Origin: an uncultured Pseudomonadota bacterium
GTDB lineage: Bacteria > Pseudomonadota > Alphaproteobacteria > UBA9219
DNA length: 64,000 nt
Direction of reading: 5' to 3'
Assembly (NCBI GenBank): GCA_903919315.1
Contig: CAIXHP010000008.1
Coordinates: forward strand, 1-64,000
Made by a program: the position numbers and the translations under genes. Below are positions 9,777 to 20,588 of this stretch, in pieces. Positions within the stretch are counted from its first letter, which is position 1, and each line of letters starts with the position of its first letter. The notes beneath the pieces were generated by a model, which was given only the letters and a program-made list of their open reading frames with translations, was not told the DNA's origin and ran no database searches.

Positions 9777-9902
9777 GAGAGGGGAACCCTTGGAACCGCG
9801 TTTAGATGGGCACAGTGATAGATAAAAAGCTCGGCCCCGACAACCGAAAACCGCCCGATCGCGGGACGCTGTTCGGTTGCGCCCGCGCGGAGGATATGAT
9901 AG

Positions 9903-11018
<1,116 letters not shown>

Positions 11019-11057
11019 GCCTTTCTGGCCGTGCCGGATCAAGTTTCAGGAGTGAGT

Positions 11058-11993
11058 ATGCAACCCGATGATGTCTTACTGGTAACGGGCGGTTCCGGGT
11101 TGGTCGGCGCCAATCTGGTTGCTCATTTGCGACAGGCCGGATTCACGAAGGTCGTCGCGCCGCGTCAGGAGGATTGCGATTTCACGGATCGCAAGGCGAC
11201 CCTTGATTTCTTTGCCGCCGCGCGGCCCGTCTATGTGTTCCATATGGCGGGTTATGTGCGCGGCATTATGGGCAACATGCGGCATCAGGCCGAAGCGTGG
11301 CTTAACAACACGCTGATCAACACGCATGTGGTCGAGGCCAGCCATAAGGCGGGCGTTAAGAAGATCGTCGCGATGGGTACGGTGGCGATGTATCCCGATC
11401 CCCTGCCGAGCAATCCGTTGCGCGAGGACACGATCTGGCAGGGCGCGCCGCACGGCTCGGAGTATGGCTATGCGCAGGCCAAGCGCGGCATGCTGGCGCA
11501 GTTGCAGGTTTATAATGACAGCTATGGGCTGGATTATGCTTGCGTTCTCAGCACCAATCTTTATGGCCCGCATGACAGGTTCGATATTGAAACGGGTCAT
11601 GTCGTGCCTTCCTTGATCAAGAAATTCTATGATGCCAAGCAAGGCGGCGGTACGGTCACGGTTTGGGGCGACGGTTCCGCGCAACGCGATTTCATTTATG
11701 TGAAGGATGCGGCGCGAGCGCTGCAGCTGATCATGGACAAGGTTTCCGGGACGGTGAATCTCGCCACGGGCGTTACGCGCCGCATTCGCGAAGCCGTGGA
11801 TATTCTGGCGGCTCATACGGGGTTGCAGGACAGGGTGGTGTGGGATTCCAGCAAGCCCAACGGCCAGTTGTTCCGCGCCTATGATGTCAGCCGGTTGCAG
11901 CAGGCCGGGTTCGCGTGTCAAAGCACGTTGGAACAGGCGCTGGCTGAGACGTATGACTGGTATGCCGCGAACGCTTTGACGGCACGACATTAG
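11058..11993 (+). CDS. NAD-dependent epimerase/reductase, GDP-L-fucose synthase-like
   Basis: LVTGGSGLVGANL, YGYAQAKRGM, LSTNLYGPHDRFD, GDGSAQRDFIYVKDAARA. Confidence 0.85.
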   Translation: MQPDDVLLVTGGSGLVGANLVAHLRQAGFTKVVAPRQEDCDFTDRKATLDFFAAARPVYVFHMAGYVRGIMGNMRHQAEAWLNNTLINTHVVEASHKAGVKKIVAMGTVAMYPDPLPSNPLREDTIWQGAPHGSEYGYAQAKRGMLAQLQVYNDSYGLDYACVLSTNLYGPHDRFDIETGHVVPSLIKKFYDAKQGGGTVTVWGDGSAQRDFIYVKDAARALQLIMDKVSGTVNLATGVTRRIREAVDILAAHTGLQDRVVWDSSKPNGQLFRAYDVSRLQQAGFACQSTLEQALAETYDWYAANALTARH

Positions 11994-12007
11994 AGGGGAT
12001 TCGCTCC

Positions 12008-14011
12008 ATGGCCGATTCGCAGGAAGTCGTCGAAACCGCGCGTTTTGCTAAGCCGGAGGGGCTGATCGGCGCTTTCGGCGTGGTGCGGTTGTGGCCGGGC
12101 ATCAACAACGCCGAGGTCGAGGTCATTGAACGGCTCAAATTGGCGGCGAGAAAGCTGGGGCTGACCTGCGTCGAGATTTCGCCCAATGGGTGCCGCGCCG
12201 ACTCGCCCAATGTGCGCGTGACGCATGAGGATCTCGACTTTGTCCTGCACCTGCATTACGAAACGCCCAAGGCCTATGACATCTTTTCGTTCGTGGCGTT
12301 ATGGAATCCGCTGCGCTTTTACTACGATTACCGCGAGGGCGCGTACCGGAAGTTTTCGGATCATTTGCTGTCGCACGACGATTTTTTGAGCTGCGATTCG
12401 CCGGGTGCGGACGATCATGTGCGCCGGATGATTTTGCGCGACCCGTCGCGTTTGCCGCCCGCCTTTACGTTGTTTCATTCATTGGCGGAGCCGATTTTGC
12501 CGCCTTCGCTCGGCGCGATGAAGCTGTTCTATGTCGGCATCAACTGGGAGCGGCTGGGGCGCCAAAAATCGCGGCATCAGGAATTGCTGGATAGGCTCGA
12601 CAAGTCCGGCGACCTGCGGATCTATGGGCCTGATGTGTTTCTTGGCGTTAAGGTTTGGGCGGGTTTCAAAAGTTATATCGGCGAAATTCCGTTCGATGGC
12701 GTGTCGATTGTCCAGGAAATCGCGGCGGCGGGCATCAGTCTGGTGCTGTCGTCGGAGGCGCATAAGGAATCCGCGCTCATGTCGAGCCGTTTGTTCGAAA
12801 GCCTTGCGGCGGGCGCTGTGATTATCTGCGACGAGAATCCCTTTGCGCGTAAGCATTTCGGCGACACGCTGCTTTACATCGATACCACGACGACACCGGA
12901 GGAAACGCATCAGCAGATTCGCGAGCATTTGCGCTGGATCAAGGCGAACCAGCGCGAGGCCGTGGCGATGGCGGCGCGGGCGCAGGCTCTTTTCCGCGCG
13001 AAATTCACGATGGATCGCAGTCTGGCCGAACTTTACACTGGCTTTCCCGAACGGCGGGAAACGTTGGCGCGGTTGAAGAAACCAGAGGCCACGCCTCCCG
13101 TGACGTTGTTCCTTATGCTGCCTTCCTATGATGCGGCGACGCTGCAACGTCACATCGACAGTGTGTCGACGCAGACCTATCCCAACCTGACCTGCGTTCT
13201 TCTTGTGGATGGTTTTACGCAGGAGAAATTGGGGGCGCGAATTCAAAAGCAACTAAGGGAATGCCGTGTGCCGGTCGAGTTGCTCCGCGTGGATTTTGGG
13301 CCGCGCGATCGGCGCGGCCGCTTCGGGAAGCGGCTCCGTTTCGGTTTGGTTGTGCAAGAATTGCTGAGGGCTTTGCCGCCGGACGCTTTGTTCTGCATTG
13401 TCGGGGAGCGGGAACAGCTTTTCGCCGATCATGTGACGACGTTGGTGAAAACTCTTGCCGGATCGACGGCGGCTTCGGCTTGTGCGTTCTCTGTGTTGCG
13501 AACGGATAACACAGGTACGGATTCCTATGAGGTTCAGGATGGTGTCGATGTCTTTGGGCATGTGCCCGGCGCGCCATTTGGCGCGGCGCGCTTTCTGATC
13601 CGGAGACCTGCCAACGACGAGGAACTGGCGTGTGTGTTGCCGTGGCTCGACAGCAAGGCGCTTGCTTTGTTGGTGGCGCAGGCGGATTGCGTTTTGACGC
13701 GCCGCGCGACGCTGCTGCATGTCGTGGACTCGGCGGCTGAGAGGAAGGAAGCGGCAGCGGCGGGTTTCGAGGATGAGATCATGCGCGATTTCCTGCCCTC
13801 GGCGCGGTGTGCTGGGGCCGGAGCGATCAGGTCACGGAAAACTTCGGCTTCTGTCGATCCGCTGAGCCTGCTGTCGATCAGCGATATGCCCAACGACAAG
13901 CGCCGAATGATCTTGCGCGAACTTTTTGTCGCTTTGCCGATGCCGACCTTGGTTCGCAGGGGCATTTTGTGGGCGTATCGCCAGATGCGCCGCCTCGCGC
14001 CGCCTTATTGA
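12008..14011 (+). CDS. Large two-part glycosyltransferase-like protein (GT4-like N-terminus, GT2-like C-terminus)
   Basis: SRLFESLAAGAVIICDENPFARKHFGD (GT4-like), then VTLFLMLPSYDAATLQRHIDSVSTQTYPNLTCVLLVDGFTQ (GT2-like). Confidence 0.7.
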   Translation: MADSQEVVETARFAKPEGLIGAFGVVRLWPGINNAEVEVIERLKLAARKLGLTCVEISPNGCRADSPNVRVTHEDLDFVLHLHYETPKAYDIFSFVALWNPLRFYYDYREGAYRKFSDHLLSHDDFLSCDSPGADDHVRRMILRDPSRLPPAFTLFHSLAEPILPPSLGAMKLFYVGINWERLGRQKSRHQELLDRLDKSGDLRIYGPDVFLGVKVWAGFKSYIGEIPFDGVSIVQEIAAAGISLVLSSEAHKESALMSSRLFESLAAGAVIICDENPFARKHFGDTLLYIDTTTTPEETHQQIREHLRWIKANQREAVAMAARAQALFRAKFTMDRSLAELYTGFPERRETLARLKKPEATPPVTLFLMLPSYDAATLQRHIDSVSTQTYPNLTCVLLVDGFTQEKLGARIQKQLRECRVPVELLRVDFGPRDRRGRFGKRLRFGLVVQELLRALPPDALFCIVGEREQLFADHVTTLVKTLAGSTAASACAFSVLRTDNTGTDSYEVQDGVDVFGHVPGAPFGAARFLIRRPANDEELACVLPWLDSKALALLVAQADCVLTRRATLLHVVDSAAERKEAAAAGFEDEIMRDFLPSARCAGAGAIRSRKTSASVDPLSLLSISDMPNDKRRMILRELFVALPMPTLVRRGILWAYRQMRRLAPPY

Positions 14012-14020
14012 GCGGTTCCG

Positions 14021-15724
14021 TCAGGCGGGGCGCACGGTGATGTTCTGACAGATCAGGGATAGGTTCCGCGTGTCACCTTGTGGGGCGGATGCCTGGGCGG
14101 CTTTTAACCACAGCAGCGTTGCCGGGTGGGTGAGGTGCGTCCGGGACACGTTGATGGTGACTTCAATTTGCTGCGCGGCGGGAATCTTGGCCGTGGCGAG
14201 GATCGTGTCGCCAGTGCCGATGGTCACGGCCTGATCGGGGCACCCGGCGTGGGTGGCGAGGCGCAGGCTAAGAGAACAGGAGCGCGTCAGGGCGAGGCGC
14301 AGGATGGCTTTGGGGCCGTCGATCCAGCGGTAGCTTGCGTTGCCCCCGTGTTCGCAGAAGCTCCAACCGTCACCGAAACGGCGGCTGTCGTTGAAGTCGA
14401 TGGCTTCGTCTTGTCCCGACTGTCCCAGCGGCGGGCCGATGAAGGATTCCAGCTTTGCGTTCGCTTCCGCCACGATGGCGGCGGCGGTGTCGTTTGGCGC
14501 TGCGTAGGGCTGGTCGTAGTAGCCGTCCGCGCCGCGTTGCCGCCAATGCTCAAGCCGTCCCGACAGATAGGCATCGAGCCAGCCCGGTTGTTCGAACAGG
14601 CGGGCGGGAATGCAATAGTGGAAGACGAGCCATGCGGCTTCGGCCCGCGTGTCGGCGGGCGGGGCTTGCAACAGCGCGGGGATGGATTTGGAGGTCTCCG
14701 CTTGCGCGAAGCGGTTGAGTTGGCTCTTTCCAAGCGCGATCAAGGGCTTGCCGAGGAATGTGGATTGCCAACCTAAAGTCGAGCTGACGGTCGCGAGGGC
14801 ATCGGCGTAGGGCAGGAGGTGCTGCGACACGCCTTCGCGGCCCAGAAAATCGGGGCGGTGGATGAAGTTGGGGAAGCGTTCGCGCAGCCACGCCACTTCG
14901 TCGTCGCGCAGAGGCGCGGTGTTGGGGTGCTGGCCCAGCAAGACCGCGCAGTCCGCAGGCGCGTGGTTCAGGACATCGAGCGCGAGGTGGAAGGGCGAAC
15001 GGTAGGCGCAGGCCGCGTCGAACGAGAAATGGCCGCAGACCTGTGTCGCGACAAGAATGGTCTTGCGAAACGGCGCGAGCTGTTCGGCCAGATCCGTGTA
15101 GGGGTCGATGGCCGGGAACAGATCGGTGTAATAGGCGCGCAACGGCTCGATGGCGGCCAAGGCTTCCGGATGGCGGCTTTGGGCGGCAAAGCGGGCGGGC
15201 CATGAGGCTTGATGCAGGCCGCAGGGGTCGAGGTAGTAGGTCAGCGGGTAGGGTGCCCGCGTGAACAGGCCGGACTCGCGGTGCAGGATCAGCGCGTCGG
15301 GGAAGAGGGCGCGCAGGAACGGGGTCGGCACCCATGCGACGATGATGTCGGGCTTAAAGCCGTTCAACGCGGCGGCGACTAAGTCGCTGTAGTGGCGGCA
15401 GAGGTCTGAGGCGAGACGCTGGCGGGGATGTTCCGGCGGTTGGAGGGGCTTTGCGCCGTCAAAGTGGCGCTGGAACAGGGCGTTGACGTTTTCCTGCGGG
15501 TCGTCGAGGGGGGCTGTCCATGCGTCTTCGTCGACGGGGATCAGGTCGGTTGGCTCCATGCCGTTTTGCAGCGCGAGGGCGGTGAAATGGCGGTTGAGCA
15601 GCATGCGCCGTTCCCATTTCGGCCCCAGCGCCCGGTAGAGCGTCGCGTCGAGCGTGACGTGCGGTGTGCGCCACATGAAGGTGTGGTAATCCGTGACGGG
15701 GTCTTCGTAAAACAGTATGCGCAA
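14021..15724 (-). CDS. Capsule-polysaccharide-synthesis-like glycosyltransferase with an extra C-terminal beta-rich domain
   Basis: LLGQHPNTAPLRDDEVAWLRERFPNFIHRPDFLGREGVSQHLLPYADALATVSSTLGWQSTFLGKPLIALG resembles capsule synthesis GTs; C-terminal ~150 aa looks CBM-like. Confidence 0.6.
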   Translation of the reverse strand: MRILFYEDPVTDYHTFMWRTPHVTLDATLYRALGPKWERRMLLNRHFTALALQNGMEPTDLIPVDEDAWTAPLDDPQENVNALFQRHFDGAKPLQPPEHPRQRLASDLCRHYSDLVAAALNGFKPDIIVAWVPTPFLRALFPDALILHRESGLFTRAPYPLTYYLDPCGLHQASWPARFAAQSRHPEALAAIEPLRAYYTDLFPAIDPYTDLAEQLAPFRKTILVATQVCGHFSFDAACAYRSPFHLALDVLNHAPADCAVLLGQHPNTAPLRDDEVAWLRERFPNFIHRPDFLGREGVSQHLLPYADALATVSSTLGWQSTFLGKPLIALGKSQLNRFAQAETSKSIPALLQAPPADTRAEAAWLVFHYCIPARLFEQPGWLDAYLSGRLEHWRQRGADGYYDQPYAAPNDTAAAIVAEANAKLESFIGPPLGQSGQDEAIDFNDSRRFGDGWSFCEHGGNASYRWIDGPKAILRLALTRSCSLSLRLATHAGCPDQAVTIGTGDTILATAKIPAAQQIEVTINVSRTHLTHPATLLWLKAAQASAPQGDTRNLSLICQNITVRPA

Positions 15725-15751
15725 AATAGGCCTCTCGTGTGTGCGCGTGGG

Positions 15752-16693
15752 TCAGGACGCGAGAATGAAATTCATCTCTTCGACGATAGCGTCGCGCGAG
15801 GTGTAGCGCGGGCGGTAGCCCAAGGCTTCGGCGCGGCGGCTTTCGGAATAGTAGTAGGGTTTGCGGCCTGTGGCATGCACGGCGTTGATGCTCGGGGTGA
15901 TTTCGACTTTGAGGCCGAAGCGTTCTTGCAACGCGCGCAGCAGCTCTTTTTTGCCGATGGGGGCGAGGCTGTAGACATCGAGGGCTTGGTTGGTGCCCGG
16001 CGGCGCGGTCAGGCAGGCTTGGATCAATTGGCAGAAATCCGACGGGTGAAGAAAATCGCGATATATCTCCTGATCGTCGGTGCGGAACACGGTTTTGTTG
16101 CGGAGCGCGTTGGCGAGGTCGGCCATCAAAAAGCGCGTGCCGAGGTCAAGGCTGCGGCTGATGTAGCTGAAGATGCGCAGGTCGATGATCGTGTTTTGCG
16201 GCAGGGCGCGGTGCCGCGCTTCGGCGTAGAGTTTGGCCACGCCGTAGTAATGCTGCGGTTGCAGGTCGTTCAGGGGGACGACGGCCGCCGTGGCATCGTT
16301 GACGGGTTGTTCGTAGTCGGTGCCGTACACCGCGCCGCTGCTCATGAAAACATAGCGCGTGGCGGGGTTGGCCGCGACGTAGGCCAGCGCTTGCTGGTCG
16401 GTGGCGAGCGTCACGTCGAAGATTTCCGCGCCCATGCTTTTGGCGCGCGCCGGATCGCCGACACCGACGAAATGGAGGATGGCGGCGCAATCATGCTGGC
16501 CAAAGGCGCTGAGCGGGAAGACGGGGTGGCGCAACTGGTGCGCGGCCAGAAACGCTTCCACCTTTTCGGGCGAACGCGCGTAGAGCAGGAATTCAGGCGC
16601 GAAGGCGTTGTGCGCTTGAAGGATGAAATCCTTGGCGATCTGGCTGGTGGCTCCCAGAATGGCGATGGGGCCGGTCGGCTTGGTCTGCGGCAT
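15752..16693 (-). CDS. NAD-dependent epimerase/dehydratase
   Basis: IAILGATSQIAKDF, VFMSSGAVYG, YYGVAKLYAEA, YRDFLHPSDFCQLI. Confidence 0.85.
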   Translation of the reverse strand: MPQTKPTGPIAILGATSQIAKDFILQAHNAFAPEFLLYARSPEKVEAFLAAHQLRHPVFPLSAFGQHDCAAILHFVGVGDPARAKSMGAEIFDVTLATDQQALAYVAANPATRYVFMSSGAVYGTDYEQPVNDATAAVVPLNDLQPQHYYGVAKLYAEARHRALPQNTIIDLRIFSYISRSLDLGTRFLMADLANALRNKTVFRTDDQEIYRDFLHPSDFCQLIQACLTAPPGTNQALDVYSLAPIGKKELLRALQERFGLKVEITPSINAVHATGRKPYYYSESRRAEALGYRPRYTSRDAIVEEMNFILAS

Positions 16694-16714
16694 GGCGGTT
16701 CCTGTCGGCGGTGG

Positions 16715-19129
16715 TTAGGCGCTGCGTTTGCGGGGTTTGCGCCATGATTTCGCGAAACTCCGGCCTGCGTCCACGACCAGACTGCCTCCGGCGAGCGCGA
16801 GCAGGAGGGCGTAGAGCGCGTAGAATACGAGGAAAATTTTCAGGAAGCTGTTGCTGTACAGAATCCTGACTTTGTGGTCGCCCGGTTCCAGCTGGATGCG
16901 GGCCAGGCCGTCATGATCCACAAATTCCGCCGCCGCGCCGTCGATCCGCAGGCGCGTGTGTTGGTTGGGCCAGAACAGGTAGTCCACGCTGGCGGGCGCG
17001 GCGGTTTTGATCGCGAAGGCGATGTCGCCCGCGTTGTTGGTGCTGAAGCCAGTGACGGCGGCTTGCCGATCCGCGCTTTGGACGCGGATATAGCCGTTGT
17101 CGAAGACCACGGGGTTGCCCGCGACGGGCGGGAATTTCAGGGGCGCCAAGATATAGTGGTTGGGGCCTGCGAAGCGGAAGATGCGGGCCGGGTTGCTCCG
17201 GTCGATGTATTGTTCCATCTTGGGGTCGGTGCCCTTGCTGTCTTCTTTGTAGAGGACAAAATCCGCGCCGGTGCGTTGCAGCCACGTCCAGTCGGGCTGG
17301 AAGGACAGCAGCGTTTCACCCGCGACCGGGGCGATGCCCATGCGGTTGCGGTAAAGATGGTCGGTGCCGACGTGCCAGTCGTAGCCGTAATAGCTGGACA
17401 GCTTGATGTCCTTGGCCACAAACCACGGGAAATTCTTGGGCATGAATGGCTGCGGGCCGGGCAGAAGATCGACGTATTTGGTGATCGCTTTCGTTGAATT
17501 CTGCCGCAGGTAATTCACCACGCCCGCCGTTTCCGCCGGATCAAAGGTGATGTTTTGCGCGCGCTTCATGCCAAAATGCACCGAGGGCGGATCGGTGTAG
17601 CGGTTGAGGGCGCTCAGGGACACCAGAAACATGCAGGCGGTGGCTGTGGCCACGATCGCGCGGCGGCTGCCGACGATGAGCGTGACGAGGAAGATGAAGG
17701 CCAGAAACAGCTCGACGACAAAGCCGTTGGAGATGGCGGGCGTCGTCCACGGTTGTTGCCCGACCATTTGCGCGGCGGCGACGAGGGCGAGGCCGAAGAG
17801 AACCAGCAGGACTTTCGCGACGCGCTGGCAGGGCCGCTCCATCAGTTCCTTGAGCATGAAGGCTATACCGATCATCAACGCCAGCTGCATCAGCACGAGG
17901 TAGCGCTGGTAGATGTGCATATACCCCGCGACCGGGACGAAGTGATAGACCATGTCGCTGACCGGCGAGTAGGGGCCGAAGGTCGCGAGCAACAGCAGGA
18001 CATAGGCTCCGAGCGTGGTGAAGATGATGTTGCGCGGATTTCTGAGGTTAGTCGAGGCCGGGGGCGTCGCGCTCATTTCCGGTTTGAACACCGCCATATA
18101 GATGACGAAGATCAGCACCGGAATAAGGCCCCAGAACAACGTGAATTCATAACGTTGCGTGCCGAACGACAGAGAATCGGTGAAGAGGTTCAGAAGGTTG
18201 CGGGGCGCTTCGTAGAGGGTGTGGGCCACGGCGTTCAGGGTGTTGGCCCCCGGAATGTTGGCGATTTCGACCGTGCTGTGGTAACGCACCGCCGCGATGT
18301 AGAAGGGGGTGGCGACAAGGGTTGCGATGAGCGTCGGGATGTAGGCCTTGCCGACGGCGGTCCAGCGTTTGCGCGGGGGGAGGGCTTGGTGTTCATCCAG
18401 CTCGTGCCACAGGATGAACAGCGCGGAGAGGCCGAGGCTGACCAAGGCCAGCGGCACATAGCCGCCGATGTACATCATGAAGGTGGGGGCGGACGCGATC
18501 AGGTAGGCGCGTTTTGAACCTGCCCGCGCGGCGGTGAGGCCCGCGTAGCAGGCAATCGGGAACATCCATGCGATGAGCGGGAAAGGCGGGCACCAAAAGG
18601 CGTGCAGCATTTCGACCGAAAACACATAGCCGAGCGCCACAAAGGCCGACAGCCAGAGGTCGAGGCGTAGGAATCGGCGGCCAAGACGCTGCAAGAAGAA
18701 GGCGCTGAAAAAGGCGGCGATGGCAAGGCTGCCGACATAGACCTTGGCGACGCTCAACGTCGCGATGTCCGACCATGGCACCGTGATCTTGGCCACGAGG
18801 GCGCCGAGCATGAACAACGGCTGATAGGCGGGCAGGTTGGGGCGCAGGAAGAATTCGGAGGCTCCGTTCTCCGTGAAAAAGTCGATGCCGCTGAAAATGC
18901 CGTGCCGGAGGAAGAAATTCTCAAGGGCGAACTGCGCGCCGCTTACATGCCATGCGTCGCCGTCGAAGACGTAGCTCGCCTGCTTGCCGCCGCTGTGGAA
19001 GGACTCAAAGAAGAACAGCAAGGTCGTGACAAAGGCCACCGCGAGGGCGATCCACCGGTCGCGGGTGGTTGTGGCTTTGGCGGACGGCTGCGGGGCGGGG
19101 GCGCGACGGGCGGTGTCGTCTGTTCGCAT
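16715..19129 (-). CDS. Large polytopic membrane protein (YfhO-like)
   Basis: Many hydrophobic segments, then a periplasmic C-terminus ending in a TM (LKIFLVFYALYALLLALAGG). Confidence 0.7.
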   Translation of the reverse strand: MRTDDTARRAPAPQPSAKATTTRDRWIALAVAFVTTLLFFFESFHSGGKQASYVFDGDAWHVSGAQFALENFFLRHGIFSGIDFFTENGASEFFLRPNLPAYQPLFMLGALVAKITVPWSDIATLSVAKVYVGSLAIAAFFSAFFLQRLGRRFLRLDLWLSAFVALGYVFSVEMLHAFWCPPFPLIAWMFPIACYAGLTAARAGSKRAYLIASAPTFMMYIGGYVPLALVSLGLSALFILWHELDEHQALPPRKRWTAVGKAYIPTLIATLVATPFYIAAVRYHSTVEIANIPGANTLNAVAHTLYEAPRNLLNLFTDSLSFGTQRYEFTLFWGLIPVLIFVIYMAVFKPEMSATPPASTNLRNPRNIIFTTLGAYVLLLLATFGPYSPVSDMVYHFVPVAGYMHIYQRYLVLMQLALMIGIAFMLKELMERPCQRVAKVLLVLFGLALVAAAQMVGQQPWTTPAISNGFVVELFLAFIFLVTLIVGSRRAIVATATACMFLVSLSALNRYTDPPSVHFGMKRAQNITFDPAETAGVVNYLRQNSTKAITKYVDLLPGPQPFMPKNFPWFVAKDIKLSSYYGYDWHVGTDHLYRNRMGIAPVAGETLLSFQPDWTWLQRTGADFVLYKEDSKGTDPKMEQYIDRSNPARIFRFAGPNHYILAPLKFPPVAGNPVVFDNGYIRVQSADRQAAVTGFSTNNAGDIAFAIKTAAPASVDYLFWPNQHTRLRIDGAAAEFVDHDGLARIQLEPGDHKVRILYSNSFLKIFLVFYALYALLLALAGGSLVVDAGRSFAKSWRKPRKRSA

Positions 19130-19192
19130 GATCTCTCGAGGATTTTAAGGGCTGAAACGCTGGAAAGGGTATGCGGCAAGGCATCATACCAG

Positions 19193-19711
19193 TCAACGAG
19201 GAAAGCGGTTTTGCGGCCTTGGCGCGTTCCAGACGAGGAAGCGCAGCAACAGGTACGAAGTCGGGACAATGACGACCAAAGCGAGGATTTGGGCGACGTA
19301 GGGCGACAGGCCCAGCGCCGTCAGTTCCTTGAGAAGATACAGGTTCGCGCCATAGGTCAGGGCGTAGGCACCGATGAACCGCAGGAAAACAAAGGCTTTT
19401 TTTTCGCCGCCGGGGCGATGGAACACCAGCCGTCCGTAGCTTTGGTAATTGAAGGCGACACCGGCGATTTGGCTGCACAACAGGCCCAGCGACAGGGGGA
19501 GGTGCAGCAGGCCGATGGCGGCGGCGTAGCAGAGGTATCCGAACAGCGTGTTCAGGCCTCCCACCACCAGAAAGCGGAGGAAGGGCATCGCCAACAGGCG
19601 GCGGGGCAGCGACAACAGGCTGGGGAGCGACAACATCGGGTAAACTCGCGGCACTACGGAAAACTGCGCCATCGTACGCGACTCGGCGCGGTGGCGCCAA
19701 AGAATTAACAA
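19193..19711 (-). CDS. GtrA family membrane protein
   Basis: FLRFLVVGGLNTLFGYLCYAAAI…QIAGVAFNYQSYGRLVF. The start may be internal. Confidence 0.85.
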   Translation of the reverse strand: MLILWRHRAESRTMAQFSVVPRVYPMLSLPSLLSLPRRLLAMPFLRFLVVGGLNTLFGYLCYAAAIGLLHLPLSLGLLCSQIAGVAFNYQSYGRLVFHRPGGEKKAFVFLRFIGAYALTYGANLYLLKELTALGLSPYVAQILALVVIVPTSYLLLRFLVWNAPRPQNRFPR

Positions 19712-19811
19712 AGACGGCTTCTGTTCCGTTTGGGCCTTGGACTGCGCCGCAACGTTCGGCTATAAAGCGGGCGACCCCATTCCTTCGTGCGCACGCAAGC
19801 GGAGATCCTTT

Positions 19812-20588
19812 ATGAAAGCTGTTATTCTGGCCGGCGGTTACGGAACGCGAATCTCGGAAGAGTCCGCCGTCAAGCCCAAGCCGATGGTCGAGATCGGCGG
19901 GCGGCCCATTTTGTGGCACATCATGAAAATCTATTCCCATTATGGGTTCAATGATTTTGTCATCTGCCTTGGCTATCGCGGCTATGTCATCAAGGAATAT
20001 TTCTCGAACTACTTCCTGCATATGTCCGATGTCACGTTCCATATGAGCGAGAACCGCATGGAGGTGCATCGCGAGACGGCGGAGCCATGGCGCGTGACGC
20101 TGGTCGAGACGGGGGGTGGCACTTATACGGGCGGGCGCTTGAAGCGCATTGCGCCCTATGTCAAGGACGAGCCTTATTTCGCCATGACTTACGGCGACGG
20201 CGTTTCGGACGTGGATTTGCACGCGCTGCGGGCGTATCACGAATCCCATGGCAAACTGGCGACGGTGACGGCGGTGTATCCGCCGACACGTTTTGGCGTT
20301 CTCGATGTGAACGAGGGCGGGCTTGTCTCGTCGTTCCGTGAAAAGCCGCCCGAAGAGGGCGGGCGCGTCAATGGCGGGTTTTTCCTGTTGTCGCCTAAGG
20401 TTCTGGATACCATCGACGGCGACTCGTCGATCTGGGAGCGGGAGCCGATGGAGGCTCTGGTCAAACAGGGCCAGTTGGCGGCCTTTCCGCATGACGGCTT
20501 TTGGCAGCCGATGGATACGCTGCGGGATAAAACGCATCTCGAAGAACTCTGGGCAAAGGGGGACGCGAAGTGGAAAGTTTGGGAGTAG
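19812..20588 (+). CDS. rfbF: Glucose-1-phosphate cytidylyltransferase
   Basis: MKAVILAGGYGTRISEESAVKPKPMVEIGGRPILWHIMKIYSHYGFNDFVICLGYRGYVIKEYF. Confidence 0.96.
   Translation: MKAVILAGGYGTRISEESAVKPKPMVEIGGRPILWHIMKIYSHYGFNDFVICLGYRGYVIKEYFSNYFLHMSDVTFHMSENRMEVHRETAEPWRVTLVETGGGTYTGGRLKRIAPYVKDEPYFAMTYGDGVSDVDLHALRAYHESHGKLATVTAVYPPTRFGVLDVNEGGLVSSFREKPPEEGGRVNGGFFLLSPKVLDTIDGDSSIWEREPMEALVKQGQLAAFPHDGFWQPMDTLRDKTHLEELWAKGDAKWKVWE

Noticed and set aside
15428-16747. 439-aa plus-strand ORF
   Set aside because: Spans antisense of two different genes (epimerase and GT), so it is an artefact.
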